Shown: positions 16,604 through 25,929, numbered from the stretch's first letter. The stretch is DNA of 64,000 nucleotides from CAYOEJ01 sp964403015 (GCA_964403015.1 CAYOEJ010000005.1:1-64000); one strand, 5' to 3'. The notes: generated from the sequence alone by a model not told the origin. Numbers and translations are program-made.

Positions 16604-17368
16604 ATGTCTGTAGCCGTACGCGTTATACCGTGTCTCGACGTATCTCATGGCCGAGTTGTTAAGGGCGTCAACTTTGAAAACCTCAAAGAGGCTGGAGACC
16701 CCGTTGAGCTGGCCCGCAGGTACGGTGACATGGGAGCTGACGAACTTACCTTCCTCGATGTTTCTGCTTCCGTGGAGGATCGCGGCACCATGTTGGACGT
16801 CGTGCGAGCAAGCGCGGAGCAGATCTTCATTCCTCTCACTGTGGGTGGCGGAGTGCGTTCGGTTGACGACGTACGCGTCCTCCTGGAGGCAGGCGCGGAC
16901 AAGGTGGGAATTAATACGGCCGCGATTTCGCGCCCCGAGCTCATCAGCGATGTTGCGACCGAGTTTGGCTCCCAAGTGATCACCCTTTCCGTGGACGCTC
17001 GGCGAGCTCAGTCGTGTGAATCAGGATATGAAGTCACCACGCACGGAGGCAAGAAGAGCGCCGGGATCGATGCGATTGAATGGGGCCAGCGCGCCGCTGA
17101 ACTTGGAGCGGGCGAGATTCTCTTGAACTCGATGGATGCCGACGGAACCACCAGTGGCTTTGACCTCGAGATGATTGCAGATATGCGACGCGCGGTAGCA
17201 GTGCCGATCATCGCCTCTGGCGGTGCTGGCACCGCCCAGCATTTCGTCGATGCTGTCCATGCTGGTGCCGACGCCGTTCTGGCAGCCTCGGTGTTCCACT
17301 TCGGAACGTTGACTGTTGGTGACGTCAAGGCCGCACTTGCCTCGGCTGGCATCGAGGTACGTCAGTGA
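16604..17368 (+). CDS. hisF: Imidazole glycerol phosphate synthase, cyclase subunit
   Basis: HisF uses ammonia from HisH to form imidazole glycerol phosphate and AICAR. The (beta/alpha)8 barrel shows catalytic Asp12 (IPCLDV) and the second Asp in LSVDARR, plus the phosphate-binding segments GGGVRS and ASGGAGT. ATG 16604 is chosen because AAGGAG lies 6 nt upstream and the product is then 254 aa, the usual size. The nine extra upstream codons are not family-like. The partner hisH is not in the window. It overlaps hisI by 4 nt. Confidence 0.96.
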   Translation: MSVAVRVIPCLDVSHGRVVKGVNFENLKEAGDPVELARRYGDMGADELTFLDVSASVEDRGTMLDVVRASAEQIFIPLTVGGGVRSVDDVRVLLEAGADKVGINTAAISRPELISDVATEFGSQVITLSVDARRAQSCESGYEVTTHGGKKSAGIDAIEWGQRAAELGAGEILLNSMDADGTTSGFDLEMIADMRRAVAVPIIASGGAGTAQHFVDAVHAGADAVLAASVFHFGTLTVGDVKAALASAGIEVRQ

Positions 17369-17712
17369 GAGACGATCTGCCTTCCATCAAGTGGAATGAC
17401 CAGGGACTGGTGTGCGCGGTTGTTCAGGATGTTAGGACTCACGAGGTCCTTATGGTGGCGTGGATGAATGAGGAGGCTCTTTCACGGACTCTTACATCCG
17501 GACGCGCTTGGTACTGGTCGCGGTCCCGCGGTGAGTATTGGCGTAAAGGCGATACCTCGGGAAATATCCAGATCGTCCGTAGCGTACGCGTCGACTGTGA
17601 CGCCGATGCGCTCCTACTCGAAGTTGAACAGACGGGCCCGGCATGCCATACCGGTGCACGAAGCTGTTTCGACGCTGGGGGAACACTCTCGCTTTCACAG
17701 AAGGAGAACTAA
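17365..17712 (+). CDS. hisI: Phosphoribosyl-AMP cyclohydrolase
   Basis: HisI opens the purine ring of phosphoribosyl-AMP in step three of histidine synthesis. VAWMNEEAL, YWSRSRGEYWRKG and VDCDADALL are family signatures, and the zinc-binding cysteines sit in the CDAD and CHTGARSCF segments. The 115-aa length fits the monofunctional cyclohydrolase, with no HisE domain. It starts with GTG overlapping hisF by 4 nt and is followed directly by trpE. Confidence 0.96.
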   Translation: MRDDLPSIKWNDQGLVCAVVQDVRTHEVLMVAWMNEEALSRTLTSGRAWYWSRSRGEYWRKGDTSGNIQIVRSVRVDCDADALLLEVEQTGPACHTGARSCFDAGGTLSLSQKEN

Positions 17713-19242
17713 ATGGTACGCAGTCTTGAATGGGGCGAGATTTGGCCGTCGCTCGAAGAATTCACCGAGTTGGGCAAAACCCGCCGAGTGGTTCCCGTAG
17801 CAATGAAAGTTCTCGTTGATGATGCCGCACCCGTTGCACTCTACAGGCTGCTTGCGCAGTCAAAGCCCGGCACATTCATCCTTGAAAGTGCGGAACGTGA
17901 TGGGACCTGGTCGCGTTGGTCCTTCATCGGGACGTCGTCACGAGCATCGCTGGTAGCTCGAGACGGAGTTGCTACGTGGTTTGGAGATGTCCCTGAAGGC
18001 GTAAAGGTTAAGGGCTCGACTCTAGATGTCCTCGAATCCGCTCTCACGGAACTGCGAAGCGAGCCATTAGAAGGATTACCGCCACTCTCCGGAGGTCTGA
18101 TTGGGGCACTCGGGTGGGATGTCCTTTATGACTGGGAGCCGCAACTTCGCAAGAAGGCACCCGCCAACCATGACACCCCTGATGTTGCGATGTGCCTAGC
18201 TGATGATCTCATCGCGGTTGATCATCAAGAAAATGCCGTGTGGATTATCGCCAACGCGATCAACCGGAACAACACTGCTGAAGGCATCGGTGGCGCCTAC
18301 AATGATGCAATTCAACGAATCGGACAGACTCGAATCAAACTGACGCTCGAACACTCGCTGCACGCCTCCGTCGTCGGCGAAGAGCAACAGAGCATTCCCA
18401 CGCTACAAACCTCCCAGCCCGAATTTGAAGCGGCTGTCCGGCGGGCAAAGGAAGCGATTGTTGACGGCGACGTCTTCCAAGTGGTCCTGTCACAGCGCAT
18501 GGACGTCGATTGCGCTGCCGATCCGCTGGATGTCTATCGTGTTTTGCGGACGATTAATCCCAGTCCGTACATGTATTACCTCAGGCTTTCCGACCCTGAG
18601 AACCCCGAGGGATTTTCCGTGGTGGGCTCGTCACCGGAAACATTGATGAAAGCTATCGATGGGAAGATTACAACCTTCCCTATTGCTGGTTCGCGGCCCC
18701 GCGGCAAGGATCCGCTAGAAGATCATGAACTTGCGGAGGAACTTCTTAAAGATCCGAAGGAACTTTCGGAACACGTCATGCTCGTTGATCTATCGCGCAA
18801 TGACCTCGCGAAGGTCTGTAAACCAGGCACGGTCGAGGTAGTGGACATGATGCACATTAAACGCTTCTCCCACATCATGCACATAACTTCTACAGTGACG
18901 GGTGAATTGCGAGAGGATGTTGGTCCGGTCGATTGTTTGGCCGCAACGTTCCCTGCAGGCACGCTCTCTGGAGCTCCCAAACCGCGTGCCATCGAGCTCA
19001 TTGACGAGCTGGAGCCATTCCGGCGCGGCATTTACGGTGGCGTCGTGGGTTACTTCGACTTCTCTGGCAACGCAGATCTGGCAATTGCCATCCGCACCGC
19101 GGTGATCTCACGAGGCAAAGCAAGCGTACAAGCCGGAGCAGGAATCGTCGCAGATTCCGTACCGGAAACCGAATTCGTGGAGACGAAGAACAAGGCCGCT
19201 GCGGCCGTTCGCGCGATTCAGATTGCGGGCGTCTTAGCATAG
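17713..19242 (+). CDS. trpE: Anthranilate synthase component I
   Basis: TrpE converts chorismate to anthranilate with ammonia from TrpG. The 509-aa protein has the N-terminal Trp feedback site (the FILESAE segment matches the LLES motif) and the C-terminal chorismate-binding signatures VVLSQRMD, GSSPETLMK, PIAGSRPRG and AGAGIVADSVPE. ATG directly follows the hisI stop and has AAGGAG upstream. TrpG and TrpD are not encoded in this cluster. Feedback inhibition by tryptophan is expected from the LLES-type site. Confidence 0.96.
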   Translation: MVRSLEWGEIWPSLEEFTELGKTRRVVPVAMKVLVDDAAPVALYRLLAQSKPGTFILESAERDGTWSRWSFIGTSSRASLVARDGVATWFGDVPEGVKVKGSTLDVLESALTELRSEPLEGLPPLSGGLIGALGWDVLYDWEPQLRKKAPANHDTPDVAMCLADDLIAVDHQENAVWIIANAINRNNTAEGIGGAYNDAIQRIGQTRIKLTLEHSLHASVVGEEQQSIPTLQTSQPEFEAAVRRAKEAIVDGDVFQVVLSQRMDVDCAADPLDVYRVLRTINPSPYMYYLRLSDPENPEGFSVVGSSPETLMKAIDGKITTFPIAGSRPRGKDPLEDHELAEELLKDPKELSEHVMLVDLSRNDLAKVCKPGTVEVVDMMHIKRFSHIMHITSTVTGELREDVGPVDCLAATFPAGTLSGAPKPRAIELIDELEPFRRGIYGGVVGYFDFSGNADLAIAIRTAVISRGKASVQAGAGIVADSVPETEFVETKNKAAAAVRAIQIAGVLA

Positions 19243-19310
19243 TCCAGAAGGTGTCCGATTAGGCAATCACCGTAGTGGACTGGCTATTGTGGGAGCAGAC
19301 GGAGGTAGGA

Positions 19311-20129
19311 ATGACTGTTTTAGACGACATCATCGCAGGCGTACGCGAAGACTTGGCAGTGCGCGAATCTCAGGTGAGCCTTGACCAGCTCAAGGAACGC
19401 GCCTCGCGAGTCCCCGGTGCTATTAATGCTGAAGAGAGATTACGGCCCGCGGGCCATCGCTCGGTTCAGATTATCTCTGAAGTCAAGCGAAAGAGTCCCT
19501 CGAAGGGTGCATTGGCCGACATCCCTGATCCTGCCAAACTTGCTGACCTCTATGAACAGGGCGGTGCAGCCGCGATCTCTGTTCTGACCGAGCAGCGGCG
19601 CTTCGGTGGAAGTCTTGACGATCTTGACGCGGTTCGTGCGCGGGTCAACGTCCCCATCCTTCGCAAGGACTTCGTGGTAACGCCCTATCAAATCTGGGAA
19701 GCTCGCGCCCACGGGGCAGATATCGTTTTGCTCATGGTAAGTGCTCTTGAGCAGACAGTTCTGACATCCTTTGTCGAGCGCGTTCACTCACTTGGAATGA
19801 CTGCACTCGTTGAAGCACACACTCGCGAAGAAGCCCATCGGGCTATCGATGCCGGCGCACGAGTCGTGGGTATCAACGCCCGCAATCTCAAGACACTCGA
19901 AGTGGATCTGCGGGTTTTCGAACAGGTTATCGATGTTCTTCCAGGTGATCTCATTCGGGTGGCCGAATCCGGAGTGCGCGGGCCTCAGGACGTTCTCGAT
20001 TACGCCCGCTCGGGTGCCGATGCGGTTCTTGTGGGAGAAGCGCTAGTTACCCACGGCGATCCCTTGCAGGCAATTCGCGACATGGTCGCGGCGGGCCAGC
20101 ACCCATCCCTCGACGCTATCGAACGATAG
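19311..20129 (+). CDS. trpC: Indole-3-glycerol-phosphate synthase
   Basis: It closes the indole ring from CdRP. The barrel has ISEVKRKSPSKG (catalytic Lys), ILRKDFV (general-acid Lys), ALVEAHT (Glu), GINARNL and VAESGV. ATG 19311 is preferred over the in-frame GTG at 19275 because GGAGG lies 6 nt upstream and the 272-aa product matches the family. It is monofunctional, with no TrpF domain; actinobacteria use PriA for that step. The 68-bp gap after trpE lacks the extra membrane-protein gene seen in some relatives. Confidence 0.95.
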   Translation: MTVLDDIIAGVREDLAVRESQVSLDQLKERASRVPGAINAEERLRPAGHRSVQIISEVKRKSPSKGALADIPDPAKLADLYEQGGAAAISVLTEQRRFGGSLDDLDAVRARVNVPILRKDFVVTPYQIWEARAHGADIVLLMVSALEQTVLTSFVERVHSLGMTALVEAHTREEAHRAIDAGARVVGINARNLKTLEVDLRVFEQVIDVLPGDLIRVAESGVRGPQDVLDYARSGADAVLVGEALVTHGDPLQAIRDMVAAGQHPSLDAIER

Positions 20130-20136
20130 GAATCTC

Positions 20137-21354
20137 ATGAGCAAGATGTCGTTGGCTCAAGGCCCGTACTTCGATGAGTTTGGTGGTCAGTACATTCCAG
20201 AAGCACTGATGGCCGCGCTGGCAGATCTCGAAGATGGCTGGAATAAGCTTAAGGATGACCCCACCTTTTTACGAGAACTAGACGAACTGCACCGCACCTA
20301 TACGGGACGTCCGTCAATCATTACCGAAGCCAAGCGTTTTGGTGAACACTGCGGCGGGGCACGAATTATCCTCAAGCGCGAGGACCTCAACCACACGGGC
20401 TCGCATAAGATCAACAACGTTCTTGGTCAGGCTCTCCTCACACGAGCGCTCGGCAAGAAGCGTGTGATCGCAGAGACCGGCGCGGGCCAGCATGGTGTTG
20501 CCACGGCCACGGCAGCCGCACTGCTGGGACTCGACTGCACGGTATACATGGGGGAGATTGACGCCGAACGGCAGGCTCTCAACGTTGCGCGAATGGAATT
20601 GCTGGGCGCGAACGTTATTGCTGTCAATAACGGCTCGCGGACACTTAAAGACGCGATCAACGAGGCTTTCCGCGACTGGGTGACGAACGTTGAAACCACC
20701 AATTACCTTTTCGGAACTGCCGCGGGGCCGCACCCATTCCCATCCCTTGTTCGTGACCTGCAAAAGATCATCGGCGAAGAGGCACGTTCACAGGTGCTTG
20801 ATCTTACTGGCGAACTTCCCGACGCCGTTCTCGCATGCGTGGGCGGTGGCTCAAATGCCATCGGAATTTTCAACGCGTTCCTCGATGATCCAACAGTGCG
20901 GTTAATTGGATGTGAAGCAGCCGGCGATGGAGTAGACACCGATCGTCACGCCGCGTCAATCACCGGCGGCACCGTTGGCGTGCTCCATGGCGCAAAAACC
21001 TTCCTTCTTCAGGACGAAGACGGGCAAACCATCGAGTCGCATTCAATTTCAGCCGGCCTCGACTATCCCGCCGTGGGACCTGAGCATGCGTGGCTCGCAA
21101 ACATCGGACGCGCTGAGTACTGGCCCATCACGGATTCCGCTTCGATGGAAGCTTTTGCTCTGCTCAGCCGCACCGAGGGCATCATCCCCGCCATCGAGTC
21201 AGCCCACGCACTTGCGGGTGCCATGCGTCTGGGACGAGAAGCGAAAGAGGCCGGCGATCAGCCGCCCACAATCCTCGTTTCTCTATCTGGACGTGGCGAT
21301 AAGGATATGGAAACGGCCGCCACGTATTTCGGGCTCGGAAAGGAACGCCAATGA
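20137..21354 (+). CDS. trpB: Tryptophan synthase beta chain
   Basis: TrpB is the PLP enzyme that condenses indole with serine. HTGSHKINN carries the PLP Lys, GGGSNAIG is the phosphate-binding loop, and the N-terminus has FGGQYIPEAL. It has 405 aa, the TrpB1 type that works with TrpA. The Shine-Dalgarno sequence AGGAATCTC lies just after the trpC stop. It overlaps trpA by 4 nt, supporting the stoichiometric alpha2-beta2 complex. Confidence 0.97.
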   Translation: MSKMSLAQGPYFDEFGGQYIPEALMAALADLEDGWNKLKDDPTFLRELDELHRTYTGRPSIITEAKRFGEHCGGARIILKREDLNHTGSHKINNVLGQALLTRALGKKRVIAETGAGQHGVATATAAALLGLDCTVYMGEIDAERQALNVARMELLGANVIAVNNGSRTLKDAINEAFRDWVTNVETTNYLFGTAAGPHPFPSLVRDLQKIIGEEARSQVLDLTGELPDAVLACVGGGSNAIGIFNAFLDDPTVRLIGCEAAGDGVDTDRHAASITGGTVGVLHGAKTFLLQDEDGQTIESHSISAGLDYPAVGPEHAWLANIGRAEYWPITDSASMEAFALLSRTEGIIPAIESAHALAGAMRLGREAKEAGDQPPTILVSLSGRGDKDMETAATYFGLGKERQ

Positions 21355-22157
21355 GCGTGTATTCAGGAGACGTCATTGACCGGGCCCTAGCTGAGGGACA
21401 CCCAGCGTTCATCGGATACCTGCCGGTTGGTTATCCCTCAGTTCAAGGGTCGATCGACGCGGCTAAGGCGATCGTTGACGCTGGCGTAGACATCATCGAG
21501 CTGGGATTTCCGTACTCCGATCCATCAATGGACGGAACGATCATTCAAGAGGCCGCGCAGGCCGCACTTGATCGCGGGGTCAAACGTGCCGACATGTTCC
21601 GTGCCGTCGAGGAAGTCGCCTCCACCGGCGCGGCTGTGCTGATCATGACCTACTTCAACCCCGTCCTGCGGTACGGCGTCGACAATTTTGCGCGGGATTT
21701 GGCTAATGCGGGAGGCGCTGGACTCATCACGCCAGACCTCATCCCGGAAGAGGCGGGGGAGTGGATCGCCGCAGCTGACGAGTACGGTCTCGACAAGGTA
21801 TTCCTCGTTGCTCCGTCGTCGACCAACGAAAGAATTTCAATCACGGCAAAAGCTAGTCGCGGATTTGTCTATGCGGCCTCGCGCATGGGAGTGACGGGCG
21901 TTCAATCGGATGTTGGTTCAGATGCAGAAGGTCTCGTCCAACGAGCGCGCACGCAGGGTGCTGAGCGCGTCGCCGTCGGTATCGGCGTGTCGAACAAGGA
22001 ACAGGCTCTCGAAGTGGGATCGTATGCGGACGGCGTGATCGTCGGCTCGGCTCTTGTCAAGGCGCTCCTCGACAACGACGCCGATCCCAAGGCTGGTATC
22101 AGCGCCATCACGGCAGTCGCAGCAGACATTGCTGAAGGCATTCATACGGCACGCTAG
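21351..22157 (+). CDS. trpA: Tryptophan synthase alpha chain
   Basis: TrpA cleaves indole-3-glycerol phosphate and channels indole to TrpB. IIELGFPYSDP contains the two catalytic acidic residues, and the phosphate-binding loops GVTGVQSDVG and GIGVSNKEQ follow. The 268-aa length is normal. It is coupled to trpB by ATGA overlap and followed after 15 nt by lgt. Confidence 0.97.
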   Translation: MSVYSGDVIDRALAEGHPAFIGYLPVGYPSVQGSIDAAKAIVDAGVDIIELGFPYSDPSMDGTIIQEAAQAALDRGVKRADMFRAVEEVASTGAAVLIMTYFNPVLRYGVDNFARDLANAGGAGLITPDLIPEEAGEWIAAADEYGLDKVFLVAPSSTNERISITAKASRGFVYAASRMGVTGVQSDVGSDAEGLVQRARTQGAERVAVGIGVSNKEQALEVGSYADGVIVGSALVKALLDNDADPKAGISAITAVAADIAEGIHTAR

Positions 22158-22172
22158 GTCAAGGAGTTACCT

Positions 22173-23102
22173 GTGCTTCCCATCTCCATCCCCTCACCCT
22201 CCCAATCCGAATGGATGATCGGACCGCTACCGTTGCGGGCCTACGCCATTGCGATTGTGATTGGCATCGTAGTCGCCTACTACATGGGCGACCGACGCTA
22301 CCGAAAGAAGGGCGGACCGGAGGAAGTCACTCTCGATGTGACGGTGTGGATGGTTCTTTTTGGAATCGTTGGCGCGCGCCTTTACCACGTCATCACGACG
22401 CCCGATCCCTACTTTGGCGAAGGTGGAGATCCGCTTAAGGCTTTCCGGATTTGGGAAGGTGGACTGGGTATTTGGGGTGCCATTTCCGTGGGTGCTATTG
22501 GTGCGTATATCGCATTACGACGCCGAAATCTACGCTTCGGACCATTCGCAGATGCGCTGGCTCCTGGCATACTTGTCGCACAGGCGATCGGCCGTTTGGG
22601 TAACTGGTTTAACCAGGAACTCTTCGGCGGACCAACCGATCTCCCGTGGGGCCTTGAGATTTCGCCGGAGCGAATTCCCGCTGGGTACGACGCCGGGACC
22701 ACGTTCCACCCGACATTCCTGTACGAACTTCTGTGGTGTCTAGCAGCGGCAGCGCTGCTCATTTGGCTGGAGAAAAGGTTCAACCTGCGCGGAGGCCAGG
22801 TCATCGTCTCCTACGTCATGCTGTATACGCTTGGTCGGGTCTGGATTGAAATGCTCCGGATCGATGAAGCACAGACAGTTCTTGGTTTGCGACTGAACGT
22901 GTGGACGTCGGTCATCATCTTCCTTGCCGCTGCGATCACATTTGTGTGGCTGACAGGTCGGCTTAAGCGGCATCCACAACTCGCTGATATATATATCGAC
23001 CCCTCTGATGCGAAAGATCACGCAAACCGGAATAACCCGTCGGAAGACGGCGAGGCGTTGGACACTGTCTCGGAAGAGTCTTCCGAGCCGTCTGCCTCCT
23101 AG
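22173..23102 (+). CDS. lgt: Prolipoprotein diacylglyceryl transferase
   Basis: Lgt transfers diacylglycerol to the lipobox Cys of prelipoproteins at the membrane. It has about seven membrane segments and the signature GRLGNWFNQELFGGPT with the essential Arg, Asn and Glu. IWEGGLGIWG is the conserved Gly-rich segment. The 309-aa protein ends in a polar acidic tail of about 50 residues. It starts with GTG after AAGGAGTTACCT. Its location after trpA is conserved in actinobacteria (Rv1613-Rv1614). Confidence 0.95.
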   Translation: MLPISIPSPSQSEWMIGPLPLRAYAIAIVIGIVVAYYMGDRRYRKKGGPEEVTLDVTVWMVLFGIVGARLYHVITTPDPYFGEGGDPLKAFRIWEGGLGIWGAISVGAIGAYIALRRRNLRFGPFADALAPGILVAQAIGRLGNWFNQELFGGPTDLPWGLEISPERIPAGYDAGTTFHPTFLYELLWCLAAAALLIWLEKRFNLRGGQVIVSYVMLYTLGRVWIEMLRIDEAQTVLGLRLNVWTSVIIFLAAAITFVWLTGRLKRHPQLADIYIDPSDAKDHANRNNPSEDGEALDTVSEESSEPSAS

Positions 23103-23115
23103 CCTCTCTATCAGG

Positions 23116-23121
23116 TAAGGT
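23116..23121 (+). promoter_or_regulatory. Leaderless -10 box (pyk)
   Basis: TAAGGT, 6 nt before ATG 23128. AAGGTGG could also serve as a Shine-Dalgarno sequence with tight spacing, so leaderless status is less certain than for the others. Confidence 0.4.
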
Positions 23122-23127
23122 GGAATC

Positions 23128-24555
23128 ATGCGTAGAGCCAAGATTGTCTGCACACTAGGACCAGCCACCGGATCAAAAGAACGTATCGTCGAGCTTGTTA
23201 AAGTTGGAATGAACGTTGCCCGTATTAATGCCTCCCACGGCAGCCACGCGGAGCATGAGGAGCGCATCAACTGGGTGCGCGAGGCTTCGGAAGAGCTTGA
23301 TCAGCCCGTTGCCGTACTCGTGGACCTGCAGGGTCCAAAGATTCGCCTTGGACGATTTGCTGAAGGCCCCGTTCTTTTGGAGCAGGGAGATATCTTCACG
23401 ATTACCACTGAAGATGTGCCGGGTGACAAGGACCTCGTATCAACCACATTCAAAGGCCTGCCTGGCGACTGTTCGCCCGGTGACCGTATTTTGATTGATG
23501 ACGGCAAGGTACAAGTCCAAGTTCTCTCGGTGGACGGACCCCAGGTGCGCACCGAGGTAATCGTTGGCGGTACCGTGTCCAATAACAAGGGCGTGAACCT
23601 ACCGGGAGTAGCGGTGTCGGTTCCCGCGCTTTCTGAAAAGGATAAAGAGGACCTCGAATGGGGCCTCGAATATGGTGCTGACCTGTGCGCCCTGTCTTTT
23701 GTTCGCTCGGCATCTGATATTGACGACGTTCATGAAGTCATGGACCGCGTTGGTCGTCGTATCCCGGTGATCGCAAAGATTGAAAAGCCACAGGCAGTCG
23801 ATGTTCTTGAAGATATCGTTCATGCCTTCGACGGCATTATGGTCGCACGTGGTGACCTCGGTGTGGAGCTTCCGCTTCAGCAGGTCCCTATCGTCCAGAA
23901 GCGCGCTATTAACATCGCTCGTCGAAACGCAAAGCCGGTCATCGTTGCCACGCAGGTTCTCGAGTCGATGATTAGTTCGCCTACACCGACTCGCGCAGAG
24001 ACCTCGGACTGTGCCAACGCCATTCTCGATGGCGCCGACGCCGTCATGCTCTCGGGTGAGACTTCGGTCGGTAAGTACCCGGTTATCTGCGTACAGACAA
24101 TGGCGTCGATTATTGAGTTCACCGAAGATCACGGTCTCGAAACCATTCCGAAGATCGGTAACCTTCACCGCACCCGTAACGGAGTTATCACCCGCTCGGC
24201 GATGGATATTGGCGAGGCGCTGGGGGTTAAGTTCCTTGCGGTCTTTACGTCCTCCGGCCAAACGGCGCGCCGCATGGCACGTCTTCGTGCTCGGATCCCA
24301 CTGCTCGTTTTCACCCCCTCCGAGGATATCCGCAAGCAGCTTGCCTTGACGTGGGGCGTTGAAACGCTCAACGTGCCACAGGTTCAGCACACCGATGACA
24401 TGGTCAATCAGGTGGATGCGATCCTTCGTGAGCGCGGCATGGCGATCGACGGTGATCGAGTGGTGATCGTATCCGGTATGCCTCCTGGCCAGGTAGGCTC
24501 CACGAACACGATTCGAATTCACAAGATGGGTGAGACCTTGCCTGGTCACATGTGA
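23128..24555 (+). CDS. pyk: Pyruvate kinase
   Basis: It transfers phosphate from PEP to ADP, the last step of glycolysis. The A domain has ARINASHG, VDLQGPKIRLG and IAKIEKP (catalytic Lys) and MVARGDLGVE. The B domain lid lies between about residues 70 and 170, and the C-terminal allosteric domain ends near residue 475. The K+-type or E-type discriminator was not assigned. Size is normal. It follows lgt by 25 nt but has its own -10-like box. Confidence 0.97.
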   Translation: MRRAKIVCTLGPATGSKERIVELVKVGMNVARINASHGSHAEHEERINWVREASEELDQPVAVLVDLQGPKIRLGRFAEGPVLLEQGDIFTITTEDVPGDKDLVSTTFKGLPGDCSPGDRILIDDGKVQVQVLSVDGPQVRTEVIVGGTVSNNKGVNLPGVAVSVPALSEKDKEDLEWGLEYGADLCALSFVRSASDIDDVHEVMDRVGRRIPVIAKIEKPQAVDVLEDIVHAFDGIMVARGDLGVELPLQQVPIVQKRAINIARRNAKPVIVATQVLESMISSPTPTRAETSDCANAILDGADAVMLSGETSVGKYPVICVQTMASIIEFTEDHGLETIPKIGNLHRTRNGVITRSAMDIGEALGVKFLAVFTSSGQTARRMARLRARIPLLVFTPSEDIRKQLALTWGVETLNVPQVQHTDDMVNQVDAILRERGMAIDGDRVVIVSGMPPGQVGSTNTIRIHKMGETLPGHM

Positions 24556-24624
24556 TTAGGCTCCTAGCACACTGTTTTAGCCCCGGGCCGTCAGTGCGAT
24601 AAAATCGCTGGTGCCGAGGCAAAC

Positions 24625-24706
24625 GCTCCTGTGGTGGAATTGGCAGACACACTGCACTCAAAATGCAGCGCTGAAAGGCATGCGGGTTCGAGTCCCGCCG
24701 GGAGCA
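24625..24706 (+). tRNA. tRNA-Leu (anticodon CAA)
   Basis: The acceptor arm GCTCCTG pairs with CGGGAGC with one G-U, followed by discriminator A at 24706. The anticodon stem CTGCA/TGCAG encloses the loop CTCAAAA, giving anticodon CAA for codon UUG. There is a type II variable arm and a T-arm GCGGG/CCCGC with loop TTCGAGT. The 3' CCA is not encoded. Length is 82 nt. It reads the UUG codon, which is also used as a start codon in this window. Confidence 0.96.
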
Positions 24707-24775
24707 CTATCAATGACAGCATTGATGAGCGCCATCTTTTGATGGGCATTGGTGGACTTTGCCAAAGGAGGCAAC

Positions 24776-25426
24776 GTGACGAAGGATGATTCTCAAACGC
24801 CCTCAACCATCGCGGATTCAGAGGTTGAGAAACTTGCAGATAGCACTGATCCTCGCACAGTTCGAGCTCTCGTCGTCGAAGACGAAACACTCATCCGACT
24901 CGACATCGTCGAAACCCTGAAGGAAGCCGGCTATACGGTCGTGGGTGAAGCCGGTAGCGGTGAAGAAGCAATGCAACTCGCAGCCGAGCTCGAGCCTGAC
25001 CTCATCGTCATGGACGTCAAGATGTCTGGTATCGATGGCATCACCGCAGCTAAGCGCATTATGGCCGAGCAGCGGTGCGCTGTTGTTATGCTCACCGCCT
25101 TCTCGCAGAAGGAGATTGTCGATCGCGCCCGCGATGCCGGAGCGATGGCCTTCGTAGTCAAACCATTCACACCGGCTGATCTCATTCCGGCCGTAGAAAT
25201 CGCGCTCTCGCGCTACCAGGAGATCATCTCGCTGGAGGCCGAGGTTAGTTCACTCAGTGAGCAATTCGAAACTCGCAAGAGGATCGATCGTGCCAAGGGT
25301 CTTCTCCAGGACAAGATGGGTCTGACAGAACCTGAAGCCTTCCGCTGGATTCAGAAGACTTCCATGGATCGTCGTCTAACGATGCGTGAGGTTGCAGACG
25401 CTGTCGTCGACCAAGTCGGCAACTAG
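24776..25426 (+). CDS. pdtaR: PdtaR-type response regulator with ANTAR RNA-binding domain
   Basis: The N-terminal receiver (about residues 30-148) has VVEDE, phospho-acceptor Asp80 in IVMDVKMS, LTAFS and VVKPF. The C-terminal ANTAR helices (about 155-213) carry KRIDRAKGLLQDKMGLTEPEA. ANTAR domains bind paired hairpins in nascent RNA and block termination. It is equivalent to Rv1626, partner of the kinase PdtaS, which is not in this window. GTG 24776 is chosen for its AAAGGAGG Shine-Dalgarno sequence; the in-frame GTG at 24749 would place that sequence inside the gene. It has 216 aa. Confidence 0.93.
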   Translation: MTKDDSQTPSTIADSEVEKLADSTDPRTVRALVVEDETLIRLDIVETLKEAGYTVVGEAGSGEEAMQLAAELEPDLIVMDVKMSGIDGITAAKRIMAEQRCAVVMLTAFSQKEIVDRARDAGAMAFVVKPFTPADLIPAVEIALSRYQEIISLEAEVSSLSEQFETRKRIDRAKGLLQDKMGLTEPEAFRWIQKTSMDRRLTMREVADAVVDQVGN

Positions 25427-25461
25427 TCAGCTCCAGAATTTCGAACGTGCCGCGAGGACAC

Positions 25462-25866
25462 TCAACGGCGTACAAAGACACAGGTGAGTCGGCCAACAGC
25501 GGTAAGTTCGCCGTCGTCGTTCACAACCTCCACGTGAGCCGTCATCGAATTCGTCCCGACCTTAATGACGCTCGCCGTGGCGGTCGCAAAGCCCGCGGTA
25601 TTCGCCAGAAGCTGTGACACGTTGAGTTCTGTTCCCACTGGCAACCGGCCATCGGGGCAGTTCATATAGGCAAGCCGAGATGCGGCTTCTTCCACGAGCA
25701 CGCCGTTCGCACCGCCATGCAGGATTCCGAACGGCTGCGTGTTGCCTTCCACCGGAATTCGAATGACGACGCTTCGCTCGTCTTGCGCGAGCACCTCGAG
25801 ATGCATGGCGTAGCCGAGTTGTCCGGGCTGAGGCTGTAGGGCAGGCGTTGATTCGGTTTGGTTCAT
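25462..25866 (-). CDS. PaaI-type hotdog thioesterase
   Basis: A 134-aa single hotdog domain with the acyl-CoA thioesterase signature FGILHGGANGVLVEEAAS. The central helix lies after the LHGG turn, and VGTELNVSQLL and RLTCVFVR are the typical later strands. These tetrameric enzymes hydrolyse acyl- or aryl-CoA esters. Substrate is unknown. ATG 25866 is chosen over longer options because TATCGT lies 6 nt upstream. It diverges from polA across 70 bp, and each gene has its own leaderless-type promoter. Confidence 0.88.
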   Translation of the reverse strand: MNQTESTPALQPQPGQLGYAMHLEVLAQDERSVVIRIPVEGNTQPFGILHGGANGVLVEEAASRLAYMNCPDGRLPVGTELNVSQLLANTAGFATATASVIKVGTNSMTAHVEVVNDDGELTAVGRLTCVFVRR

Positions 25867-25872
25867 AGCTCT

Positions 25873-25878
25873 ACGATA
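25873..25878 (-). promoter_or_regulatory. Leaderless -10 box (thioesterase)
   Basis: TATCGT on the minus strand, 6 nt before ATG 25866. Confidence 0.5.
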
Positions 25879-25923
25879 GTCCATCAGATTCGGTGCTCCT
25901 CGCGCATTGTCGGGGTGAACCAT

Positions 25924-25929
25924 TAGGGT
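25924..25929 (+). promoter_or_regulatory. Leaderless -10 box (polA)
   Basis: TAGGGT, 7 nt before GTG 25937, with no Shine-Dalgarno sequence. Confidence 0.55.

Noticed and set aside
19275..19310. In-frame stretch with two Trp codons in its first six codons, starting at GTG 19275, as a possible tryptophan attenuator peptide
   Set aside because: It has no stop codon before trpC, no Shine-Dalgarno sequence and no terminator/antiterminator hairpins. The Shine-Dalgarno sequence before ATG 19311 explains the start of trpC better.
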